Assembly: GCA_009746045.1 (NCBI GenBank)
Contig: RPFO01000082.1
Coordinates: forward strand, 3,148,828-3,188,827
Reading direction: 5' to 3'
Length of the DNA: 40,000 nt
Source of the DNA: Mesostigma viride
Taxonomy: Eukaryota; Streptophyta; Mesostigmatophyceae; Mesostigmatales; Mesostigmataceae
The notes under the pieces were generated by a model. It searched no databases, was not told the origin of the DNA, and saw only the letters and a program-made list of their open reading frames with translations. Shown here piece after piece: positions 31,211-40,000 of this stretch. A program made the translations under genes and the position numbers. Numbering within the stretch: position 1 is the first letter of the stretch; every line of letters starts with the position of its first letter.

Positions 31211-33020
31211 AACCCCGATGGATGGATGGATGGATGGGTACACGCAATCCTACCGGTCTAAGCTATCTATTGTAAGCTATCTGCAAAAGAACAATCCTAT
31301 TCCGCTATATCTATGGTGCTCGCGACCCTAAGGGTCGGCTTGTCTATAATGACTCCCGCGTTTGCACACACGCTCCTTCCCCACTAGCTACAGGGGGGTT
31401 GAACATTGTCCTCTATGAACTGGGCCCACTTGGCCTTGTCCATCATCTTTTTCCAAATCACGGAGAGGCCTAGCCCCCCCATGTCCTCTACGAGCTGCTT
31501 TTTGAAGGTGCGGGCCTTGCGGCGTCTAACCTAGCTGGCTGGGCCCGGCCCACGTGAAGAAGTGCATGCCGGCCCGGCTGGGCGGGGCGCAGCCCTGCAG
31601 AGGGGCCACGTGAGTTGTCTACCTGGTCGGTGCGAGCTAAGTGCCCTACTAGCAGCAGGCGCCGCTGCTTGATGGTGCTGGTGATAAGTGGCATACTGGT
31701 CAGGTACAATTCCTCCTTGCGGACATGGGCAGCGTATCCTACACGGAAAATTGACTGCAGCATGTTGGTGACCGCGCCGTCCAACTTGCTGGCAAGGTCG
31801 GCGGTGAGAGTCCACGTCTCGGCCCCGTACCGCGTACGTAAGAACAGGGAGGACCAGGACCTTAAACAGGTCCTGTTTCTCTAGCTTGCCCAAGGGCTTG
31901 CGCCACAGGGCCCGGTATTGGCGTATAAAGCGTGCCAGGCGAGGGAGATACGGTGGTTCACATCGGCCTCGCAGCTGGGGAGTAAGCTACCCAGCAACTT
32001 GACGCGGTCCCGATACAGGACTCGAGAGCCATCAAGTAGAAAGAGTTCGGGCAGTGGCTGAGTGAGCCCAATCGCCAGAGCCTCTGTCTTCTTGCTGACC
32101 TCAAGCTAGCCCCACCACACGGGCCTCAATTGCTACGGGCAGTCAAGCCACGTCTGCACGTGCTCAGTGCCCTCGAAGAGGGTGGTGTCGTCTGCATGCA
32201 TAGATGATGTCCGCCAGCCGAATCTCCGTTTCCGCCCCGCCGCATGCCAGAAATGGTTGTCAACCTGCACCCCTGGTTCCCTACCCACAATCAGCAAACC
32301 GCTTGCGCGCCTGAATCATGACGTATTCGACCACAATAATGAACAGGTAGGGCGAGAGCACACATCCCTGCCACACACCCTTCTGTACAGGGCATGGTGG
32401 CGTGGTCCCATAGGAAGTGCGCGTGCACCGAGGTGGTGGACCCTTCATACAGGTTGCGGATGACAGCAATAAGGGGGAGGGGTCCCGATTCGAACAGAAC
32501 AGAGCGAGGATGTCCTGCAGCGTAGGGCAGAAAACCGCATCGAAGCCTTTGATCAAGTCCACCAGCACAACTGCACAAGGTGCAGAGTTCGCCAGGCTGA
32601 AGGCGGTGCAGCTACTCTTCCACAAGGCCGCGAGTAGCGAAGAGCGCATGTACTGTGTTGCAGCGCCTGGACGGAAGCCGTGCTGAGTCTCGCTGAGGTG
32701 CCCGTCCAGGGCACGGCAGTGGGCAGGCGGTTCAGGATGAGCCGCATGAGAAGCTTGAGGGGGGCGCACTTTGGATGCACAACGTCCCCTCTATCAGGGA
32801 GACAAACTCTCTATTGTTGCCGGGGTAACTTGCGGGCGACCCCTTGTTCTTTGTACAGCATCGTGAGTGCGACTGATCATGAAACTGTGTTTCCAGGCCG
32901 TTGGGGGCGGTTGCGACGACAGCAGATTCAATGCGACCATTGCAGATCCGTCCCGGAAGAGCTGCCGGCATGATGTCCACCAGTCACCAAAGAAGGGAGA
33001 GGGAGTGAATGCGGTGTTCA
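31211..33020 (-). mobile_element. LINE copy A: degenerate non-LTR retrotransposon, 5' truncated
   Basis: The minus strand shows remnants of a reverse transcriptase in order: a LYKEQG stretch near 32860, RLILNRLPTAVPW, motif A VLVDLIKGFDAV, then GVWQGCVLSPYLFI (about 32370), motif C near 32190, LLGSLLPS and VGHLARTDQV (31620), and GLGLSVIWKKMMDKAKWAQF near 31400. Frameshifts and stops separate these pieces. Motif C is broken: TATGCA is followed by an extra TGCA before GACGAC (32187-32202), shifting the frame between YA and DD. A CATC run at 31211-31236 may be the 3' tail. Confidence 0.8.
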
Positions 33021-33099
33021 ACCTGAGCTGGGACCACTCTAAGGTCGGCCAGCAACATCTAGATGTAGCTCATGGCAGGTTTACCTACCTAGGCTCCTG

Positions 33100-34022
33100 G
33101 GAATGTCCTTGGGGCCAGGCCAGGTCAAGATGTGCCGCCCTGACCAGTGGTTGGCCAAGCCGCTGGGGGCCGGCCAGACCAAGGGCGGCCGTGTCAACTG
33201 ACCTGGCTGGTGCGAGCAAGATCTATGTCCTACAGATGCTATCCTACGCTGCAGGTAATCTCGTCCGAAATATGAGGCATATCCTGATCAATACAAAGCC
33301 TCTAATGACCTATGCTTGGAAAACCCTACATTCAGGACCTGTCGGATCGAGCATCCTGTACATAAACCGTGCCGTCTAGCTAGCTTAGCTGCCAGTGTGT
33401 CCGTGAGTGTCCACGCCTCGGCGCCATACGTAAGCACCGTGAGGACGAGGACCTTGAAGAGCATGCGCTTGCGGTGCTCGCCCAGGCCCTTCGAGCGCCA
33501 ACTGGTAGGTGTTGAGCAAACGGAGCCTGGCCCAGGCCAGGCCGATGCGGATGTCCACGTCGTCGGCGGTGTCAGGGAGCATGCTCCCCAACAGTTTGAA
33601 GCGGTCACGGAACGGGACCTCGACATCCCGTCGAGCAGTCGCGGCAGCGGTGGGCGACTGGAGGCCCCAATCACCATCGCCTTGAAGTTTTGACACTATA
33701 ATCTCCAACCCCACCGCCTTCGCCTCCAAGCCCAGACAGTCCAGCCTGGTCTGAATGTGTTCGGGGCGTGCGATGAGGGTGGTGTCGTCTGCATAAATCA
33801 GGTCGGCCAGGCGGTAGCCAGTGCCAACCCCGCCGTGCTCGCGCTCGTTAAGGATGTCTGGACAAGCCAGGCTCGAGCAGTAAAGCACGCACGTGCTCGG
33901 CGCATTCATCACGTGATCCATGACATTAATGAACAGATATGGATTCATTTGCAGATCGCGTTTTCCGCGTTTTCCGCGGCCTGGCACTGAACGCAAAGGT
34001 TTTCACCTTTGCGGAGTGTCTG
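33100..34022 (-). mobile_element. LINE copy B/D, 3' part
   Basis: On the minus strand from about 33965: NPYLFINVMDHVM, then GYRLADLIYADDTTLIARPEH (motif C YADD at 33784-33795), RFKLLGSMLPDTADDVDIRIGLAWARLRLL, KRMLFKVLVLTVLTYGAEAWTL, and ARTSQVS near 33200. Several frameshifts make it a pseudogene. It is the continuation of the copy at 35282-36150, with an 86-bp insertion and LINE copy C between the two parts. Confidence 0.75.
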
Positions 34023-34028
34023 ATCAGA
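33943..34028. mobile_element. 86-bp insertion with hairpins in LINE copy B/D
   Basis: The LINE sequence breaks within SPYLFI/NPYLFI. On the plus strand AGATATGG stands at 33935-33942, and AGATAT (34029-34034) continues as GG after LINE copy C (35292-35293), giving an 8-bp direct repeat around an 86-bp piece. That piece contains a perfect hairpin, CGCAAAGGT around TTTC (33991-34012 or so), and two GCGTTTTCC repeats. It may be a tiny MITE or filler DNA. Confidence 0.4.
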
Positions 34029-34034
34029 AGATAT

Positions 34035-35144
34035 ATCTATATTATGCGGCGTGCACACGCCCGCTTCGCCCGGGTGGAGGGGCGCCCGCCGGGGATCGAG
34101 ATCACGGAGTACGCCAGCTACGGCGGGGTTGACCCACCCTACCGCCTGAGCGATCTGATCTACGCTGATGACACGACACTCGTGGAAACCCCAGAGTCAG
34201 CCCAACTGTGGCTAGACAGCTTATCACTGGAAGCGCGGGCGGTGGGGCTTATGATCAGCAAGAAAACGGAGGTCATGGCCATCGGCTTCCCTGCTGGGAT
34301 AGCCCCACCCACCCTCCTCTTGCTGGACGGCAGCCCCGTCCCCCCGGCGACTCGCTTCAAGCTCCTTGGCAGCTGGCTTCCCTCCACGGCCGACGACATC
34401 AACACCCGCATTGGCCAGGCCTGGGCGGCCCTCCGCCGCCTCGACAGGTTCTGGACCTGTCGCTACCTGAGTGAGCGACGCAAGCGCATTCTGTTCAAGG
34501 CCCTTGTCCTCAGCATCCTCCTTTATGGCTGCGAGGCGTGGACCCTGGACCAGGCGCTGAGCCAGCAGCTTGACGGCACCGTCACTCGAATGCTCCGTCA
34601 TATCCTCGGCGTCCGCTACCAAGAACGCCGCACCCGGGCCGAGCTCTACTGCGAGCTCCCTCTTGTCACCCATACCATCCGACACCGCCGCCTCCTCTTT
34701 GCCGGCCATCTTGCCCGCACAGACCAGGTGAATACCGATGTGGGCCCTGCCGGGGGGCTTAAGACGGGCCAACCAGGTAGACACCTCCTCCTATGGCAGG
34801 GTCCCCTTGTCCCATCGCAACCCACTGGCAAACTTGCGCGCGCCGGGCACCGGCGCGGCGCGACCCGGACCTATGTGACACAACTGCTTGAAGATGCAGG
34901 GCTTCTGGGACTATCCGTACTCCGCGCCCGCATGATTGACAAGGAGAAATGGGCTGCCATCTGCGACAAGCACCTTCCCGAGGGGTATGCTCCTGTTTTC
35001 TCCCGACGGGCCCCGCGGCCCGTTGCTAGCCAGGGTAGAAGTCCGCAGGTGGAGGTTATTGGTCCTGAGGATAGCCGCTACACTACCGCCTCGTCTGCCA
35101 TTACAGTAGAGGACAGCTCGGATGAGGATTACATCCCCATCTAG
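34035..35144 (+). CDS. C-terminal part of LINE reverse transcriptase, frame intact
   Basis: About 369 codons without a stop. YRLSDLIYADDTTL holds catalytic motif C (YADD at 34161-34172). Downstream come RFKLLGSWLPSTADDINTRIGQAW, RRKRILFKALVLSILLYGCEAW, the thumb and post-RT part common to non-LTR elements, and RRLLFAGHLARTDQV. Motifs A and B and any endonuclease domain are missing because of the 5' truncation, so it cannot be active on its own. The YG.EAWTL and GHLART signatures occur in several LINE clades; I do not assign one. An ATG at 33939 in flanking DNA is in frame but belongs to the host sequence. Confidence 0.8.
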   Translation: MYIMRRAHARFARVEGRPPGIEITEYASYGGVDPPYRLSDLIYADDTTLVETPESAQLWLDSLSLEARAVGLMISKKTEVMAIGFPAGIAPPTLLLLDGSPVPPATRFKLLGSWLPSTADDINTRIGQAWAALRRLDRFWTCRYLSERRKRILFKALVLSILLYGCEAWTLDQALSQQLDGTVTRMLRHILGVRYQERRTRAELYCELPLVTHTIRHRRLLFAGHLARTDQVNTDVGPAGGLKTGQPGRHLLLWQGPLVPSQPTGKLARAGHRRGATRTYVTQLLEDAGLLGLSVLRARMIDKEKWAAICDKHLPEGYAPVFSRRAPRPVASQGRSPQVEVIGPEDSRYTTASSAITVEDSSDEDYIPI

Positions 35145-35279
35145 TGCTTAACGGTTGGGGGATGATGCAGACGATATTTGTTTAAACTTTTGTGTAATTA
35201 TTTTTCTAATGAGATTAGCATAGTACTCCGTGGCATGCCTTTGCGCATGACACGCAAGTACTTACTTACTTACTTACTT
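34035..35279 (+). mobile_element. LINE copy C: young, 5'-truncated non-LTR insertion with 12-bp target-site duplication
   Basis: The direct repeat ATCAGAAGATAT flanks it (34023-34034 and 35280-35291). It starts within the reverse transcriptase just before motif C, runs through an intact frame to the stop at 35144, has a 135-bp 3' untranslated part and ends in five ACTT units (35256-35279). This is the classic structure of a target-primed, 5'-truncated LINE insertion. It sits antisense inside LINE copy B/D. Confidence 0.88.
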
Positions 35280-35281
35280 AT

Positions 35282-36150
35282 CAGAAGATATGGGGACAGG
35301 ACACAACCTTGCCACACCCCGTGGTGAAGGGGGAATGGTGGGGTGGTGCCTTCCGCACTGAGTCCGCACTACTGCCTGTGAGCCCTCATACAGTCCACGA
35401 ATGGCAGCAATAAACGCTGGTGCCGGTACCCAGTCCAGAGCTAGGATGGCCCAAAGAGCCTCCCAGAGGACCGTGTCAAAGGCCTTGATATAGTCAACAA
35501 AAATGAAGACCAGCGGCAAACCGTTAGGGCAAAGGCGACGCACCTCCTCCATCAACCGGCGTGCGACAAATACAGCCATGACAGTGTTACGACCGACCAC
35601 GACGGAAACCCATCTGAGACTCACCCAGGTGTGGGTCCAGCGCGGCGCGGAGCCTGTGCAGCATCATGCGCATGAAGACCTTCAGCGCGGCGCTCTGGAG
35701 GCAGACACCCCGATAGTTACTGGGGTCAGCAGCAGATCCCTTTCTTGTATAGCATGACTCGCGGATGGCCGTCTGCCACTCAGCAGGCGGAGGCTCATCA
35801 GAGAGCAGGACACGGTTGCAGAACGCAAGCATGCACAAGATCCCTCACCGCCGGCCGGTCGGCAGGGGTCTTCAGCAGCTCAGCAGAAAGGTGGTCGGCA
35901 CCGACTGCCGCGTCGTACCGCAGGCGAGCATGCAAGGGCGCCGTCCAATTCCTTCAAAGTGAAGGGGTGGACGACGTCGTTGGTGGCAAGGCAGCCCTCC
36001 TGCAAGGCACGGGGACTTGGTAGTCCGCGGCCGAGGAGGGGGGCGCCGGTGGCGGCGGGAGTCCGGCAACACCGAGACCGGAGGCTGTCTCGGGGTGAAG
36101 CGGCGGGGGGCCCGGGCCGGGGCGCGAGCCCCACCTGTCAAGGAAAAGTG
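35282..36150 (-). mobile_element. LINE copy B/D, 5' part
   Basis: The minus strand reads, with frameshifts: PFTLKELDGAL (about 35970), VGADHLSAELLKT (about 35890), PPAEWQTAI, SNYRGVCLQSAALKVFMRMMLHRLR, ESQMGFRRGRS, motif A PLVFIFVDYIKAFDTVLW, LYEGSQAVV, and CVLSPYLL at the left end. The FxxxEL...GpD..aEllK block is typical for the start of the reverse transcriptase. The reading continues in the copy at 33100-34022. Confidence 0.8.
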
Positions 36151-37171
36151 CATTCGAGAAGCCATGCCATCGAGAAGCCATGCCCTAGCCTTTGTATAGC
36201 CATGATGATCTTCCCACCTCTGTCGGCACCCCTAGGTGCCTGAATACAGTGGTGTGCAGGTGCCCTTTGTGCACCCAAAGCAGGTGTAGTTTAATACATC
36301 CCTACCCTTGCAGGAAGTAGCCCAGAATGTAAATGTGAAGCCATATGCCCCTTCTCGGGGATATGTGCTACATGTACTCCCCACTGAGTTATGTTCCGTA
36401 TTAATTTTAATTAATTATTACTTTCTTTTCTTGCCTATTAATTAATTCTTGCCTATGTTATATTGCACACATATATGGTTGTATTGCACCCACAGTGTTC
36501 CACGCCCCGGCACCATGATGTGGAGAGAGCGCTCTGTGGCCTGCCCACTCGCGGCAGTGAGAGAAGAGCTCTAGGTCGCCCTCCCGGCGCCTCTTTAATT
36601 CTCGGTGTGTATATGTAGGGTTGAAGAAACTCCTTTACTCTGTATTGGCACCGGCCCACATGACGCAGTCACGTGCGTATTAAGTAATCAATACTTAGAT
36701 TTTCACCCCTTCATATTTTCTTTCTTTTTTATTGTTTGTTGACGATCTGTCTCCCTCCATGCAGGTCTTCCTCAAGATAGCCGCACGGCTCCCGCAGTCT
36801 TCACGTCTTTCCTCTCAGAAAACTACCCTAGCCCTTCCACGACGTTGGAACACCATCAGTCCAGGAAGAGTAGTCTCACTTAACATAAGGCAGCCGAGAG
36901 GAATACGCATGCACTCAATGTCTAGTTTGATATCATCTTAAAGCTGCCAGAGCAAAAAAAAAACGTAAAAAAATGGGCAGAAGAAAAGCCCTCAAACTGG
37001 CAACTTGAATTGACAAACATCCCATCTATGAACTCTCAAGGAATGTAGCCCCAAAACCATCTCCATCTGGAGGTCATCTGCGCACTGATGCCCCCCCACA
37101 GAGTGGAAAATTCTCATCCCCACTTATTTATTCCAATACAATTGACCACATTCATGCTCAAGCCTTGGCGC
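36151..37171. other. Spacer with no recognisable gene
   Basis: AT-rich, with TTAATTAA-type runs around 36400-36450. No coding sequence is visible. On its right edge it carries the 3' untranslated region of the minus-strand gene that ends at 37172. Confidence 0.5.
37127..37132 (-). terminator. Probable polyadenylation signal AATAAA
   Basis: AATAAA on the minus strand, 40 bases after the stop of the fucosyltransferase-like gene. Confidence 0.4.
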
Positions 37172-39919
37172 TCACTGGAAGAAATCCCAAAATGAGTCGG
37201 CATTGAAAGGCTCCTTTTTTATCTGCTGCTGCAGCCGCAACCGCTCGCCCGTGATGTAGCGCGTCATGGGGCTGTCCAGCCGATGCAGCGGCATGAAGTC
37301 GGCTGCCTCCACCAGGATTGCCTCCTCGATGACCGTTGCCACCGTGCGCTTGCGCGTCTCGTCCAGGACAAGAAACTCCTCCACCAGCGGCGTCCTGCAG
37401 AGGGTAGGAGGGGGGGGGTGAGACAAAACATGAAACTTATTAAATGAAAATTTATCTAGTCAATGAAAAGAAAATTAAACATACAACTTCCAAATGAGGG
37501 GGTTCAGGATATCACATCCAGCACCAATTTTCACATGAGGTCTTGGTCAATCAATGCATTGCGAGGACACACACAGACGATGTTTACACCAACCCACGAT
37601 GATGATTTACGAACAGCGAAAGTGCAACAAATGAAACAAGGCATGAACAAGTCCCAGAAATATGCGGCGCAGCATACTAACCTCATTACCACTACATACA
37701 CAACAGTATAATTAACCTCCTGCCCCCCGCTCCTCACTCGTCAGCCCGCCCCCCCCCCCCTCCCCCCCCCCCCCTCCCCCCCCCCCCCCCCCCCCTCCCC
37801 CCCTCCCCCCCTCCCCCCCCCTCCCCCCCTCCCCCCCCCCCTCCCCCCCCCCCCCCCCTCCCCCCCCTCCCCCCCCCCTCCCCCCCCCTCCCCCCCCCCC
37901 CCCCCCCCCCCCCCCCTCCCCCCCTCCCCCCCCCCCCCCCCCCTCCCCCCCCCCCCCCCCTTCCCCCACTATCTGCCACCCTGTTGTACCCCGCGCCCCC
38001 CTCCCATATCTGCCCACGTGTGTGCCGCACCTGCCCACCTGCTCCCCCCTTCCCTATCGCCACCATCTTGTACCCCCCCCCCCCTCTCAAGCCCCATCAC
38101 CCCACAAATGTGTCAAAACGAGACATGAGCGAGGATGTTAAAACACCCCCCAACGCCTCTGGCTTGCAAACAGGTCTAAGTGCCTCGTAGCATCGCTCAC
38201 CCGTCGTGCTTCCACGACGTAGTCCCCTTCCAACCACCCCCAATGCAAGTGCGTCACTAGCATCGCCCACCTGTTGTTCTTCCACGCCTTCTCCACCGCG
38301 TCCAGCGTGATGAGCGCGTGGCCCAGGTGCGTCTTGAACAGCTCCAGGCCCTGCGCGACCACCTGCGACCGCCAGCTGGCCTCGGGGCCATCCACGTGGT
38401 CGAACAGCGTGTCGCTGCCCATGCCCCGGTGCGCGTCCGTGGCCAGGTACACCCTGGGGTACCGGCCCGCGGCCATGCGCTCCCGCACGTGGTCGATCTT
38501 GCGCTTGAAGCACCGCGTGAGCTCACTGTGCTTCTTCTTGCCATGAAGGCAGCTTCCGGGGTCGTTGAACTCGTTCTCGCTGCGCCAATGCACGCCCAAG
38601 TAGTGGTTGTCGCCGAGGTTGAAATGGGTCTTCACCTCGCGGATGAGCGACACCATGCGGGGGGAGAGCGACCGGTGGCCCAGCGCGGGGTAGAGCCGCA
38701 GCATGTCCTCCATGCCCAGGGTGTCCCAGAGCACGCCCCGCTGGTGGCCGTCGATCCCGAGCACCTGCACGGCTGGGTCACGCGCGTACCGGCGGACCGC
38801 CCGCTGGACTTGCTGCGCCGCCTCACCGGACGGGTCCTCTTTCGCGGCGGCCGCGCGCGCGGAGATGTCCACAACGCGGAGGGACTGGAAGAGGGGCTCG
38901 CAGTCCAGGTGCCAGTTGGCCGAGTGGAAGGCCGGCAGGGGGGCCGGCGCGCCCATCGACATGACCGTCATGTTGATGCGGGGCAGCTTCAGGAAGTCTT
39001 CGAAGGGTATGACCTGCCCGATGGGGGGGTAAGGGAGGACTCAGGAAAGCAAATGGGGGAGGGAGAAGTGAGAAGGGAATCGGGGGAGGCGCACAGACAT
39101 AGCAAACGCACATCGACGGTGGTTTGAGTGAAATGGCCATCCAACCAACATCCCTGGGTACCAGCAGGCGACAAGGGGTACCATGACATCCCTGGGTACC
39201 ATGACAAAGTCAGGGCGCCATGCCAGCGTTACGGTATGCCAGTCACAAGATTGTGATGCCAGAACATGCCAAGCAGTTACAACCCGCGAACGGCGCCAAC
39301 ACGTCCCTGCCTGATCCCGCGAGAAGCACCGCAGACGGCAACGATAAATGGCATGAGGCGGGAGGCCTAGGCTGTTGCGAGATATACGCCCTTCGTCCAT
39401 TAAAGCTTTCCATGTTCCTCCCCCTCCTCCCCTCCACCCGCATGCCCACGGTCTGAACCTCTCCCCCTTCTCACCTGAACGCGCACGTTCTCAATTGTCC
39501 GCACCCCCCTCACCTCACCTGCACGCCCACGTTCGGAACCTCGCGTGCCCCCCCCCTTGCCACCTGCACGCCCACGTCCTCGATCTCCCCCGCCTGCCAC
39601 ACAAACACCTGCATGCCCATGTTCCGGACCTCTCCTCTGCCCCCCCCTTCTCACCTGCACGCCCACGTTCTGAACCTCTCCTTCCCCCCCCCTTCTCACC
39701 TGCACGCCCACGTTCTCGATCTCCCCCAGCCGGTAGATCGACCCCCACAGCGACCATGCCCAGGGGTTGGCCTCCCCCTTCTTGGGATCCGCCATCGGCG
39801 CACACGCGTGCAGCCGCCCCCCCGCAAGCGCAGGCTCCACCAGCACCAGCCCGTGCACCTTGGCCAGCTTGATCAGGTCCAGCAGCGCCTTCTTGGCATT
39901 CGCCAGCCGCTCCCCGAGC
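37172..39919 (-). CDS. Probable O-fucosyltransferase-like glycosyltransferase, 3' three exons, 5' end outside the window
   Basis: Minus-strand exons 39919-39700, 39013-38271 and 37394-37172 join in correct phase to about 394 residues ending in FWDFFQ. ANAKKALLDLIKLAKVHGLVLVEP matches the start of the GDP-fucose-binding fold in protein O-fucosyltransferases (R..l..l..lA..lg..LVlP). HYLGVHWRSENEF resembles the HxR motif that binds GDP-fucose, and YLATDAHRGMGSD the later xATD motif. Such enzymes work in the secretory pathway; no signal peptide or membrane anchor is visible because the N-terminus is missing. The last exon's LVEAADFMPLHRLDSPMTRYI is also typical of the C-terminal part. Other GT-B fucosyltransferases are possible. 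The intron between the last two exons holds a long poly-C tract. Confidence 0.55.
37745..37969 (+). repeat. 225-bp poly-C tract with isolated T
   Basis: C runs of 6 to about 26 bases separated by single T residues. It lies in intron 37395-38270 of the glycosyltransferase gene. The minus (transcribed) strand is poly-G and would form G-quadruplexes; the plus strand could form i-motifs. The exact length is likely to be uncertain in the assembly. Confidence 0.95.
39432..39712 (-). repeat. 45-bp minisatellite made of exon end plus 5' splice site, about seven copies
   Basis: The minus strand reads GAACGTGGGCGTGCAG|GTGAGAAGG at the real exon end (39700). The same block then recurs downstream at about 39654, 39608, 39563, 39518, 39474 and 39436, steps of 38-46 bp, with G-rich filler between. 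Several copies keep a CAG|GTGAG donor, so the intron holds a series of decoy donors. Confidence 0.85.
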
Positions 39920-40000
39920 CTGAAAATAAACAAGAAGCGAGCGTTGGGGTCCACCGGGCGCGGGTGCCACGTGGGCGGAGGGGGGACGCGCAACACAGGC
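39920..40000 (-). other. End of an upstream intron of the glycosyltransferase gene
   Basis: The minus strand shows TTGTTTATTTTCAG directly before the exon at 39919, a good acceptor. The remaining bases are probably intron. Confidence 0.5.

Noticed and set aside
38318-39127. 269-codon plus-strand open frame
   Set aside because: It is antisense to the glycosyltransferase exon 38271-39013, which has conserved motifs and matching splice sites.

Overview
The window is nuclear DNA of a eukaryote: every recognisable gene is broken by spliceosomal introns (GT-AG, one GC-AG), exons are sparse and GC-rich, and non-LTR retrotransposons and very large tandem repeats fill the rest. I suspect a green alga, but nothing in the sequence proves the lineage.

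Layout. 1-8123 (+): a large multi-exon gene of unknown function (nine exons visible, continuing upstream), whose introns carry repeated copies of a GC-rich motif with a palindromic CGCCGGCG/GCCGGC core. 8913-16727 (-): a complete five-exon gene for the RNA polymerase I subunit A49 (RPA49/PAF53 family); its introns are packed with microsatellites and minisatellites. 16728-19065: no gene I can support. 19066-27168: one uninterrupted 8.1-kb satellite built from 16-bp and 32-bp units, open in all three minus-strand frames only because the unit lacks stop codons. 27478-28549 (+): the last two exons of a glycolipid-transfer-protein (GLTP) family gene whose 5' exon(s) I cannot place. 29456-31173: a non-autonomous, TTAA-flanked inverted-repeat element. 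31211-36150: degenerate and nested LINE copies, including one young 5'-truncated copy with a 12-bp target-site duplication and a tetranucleotide tail. 37172-39919 (-): the 3' three exons of a probable O-fucosyltransferase-like glycosyltransferase gene that continues past the right edge.

The genes are housekeeping or cell-biology genes with no sign of joint function. The unifying theme is repeat growth: several tandem repeats start at, and contain copies of, exon ends with their 5' splice sites (2791-3249, 27615-27663, 39432-39712), and the gene-1 introns share a motif. The best candidates for something undescribed are this splice-donor-linked repeat expansion with its intron motif, and the stop-free, hierarchically duplicated satellite.
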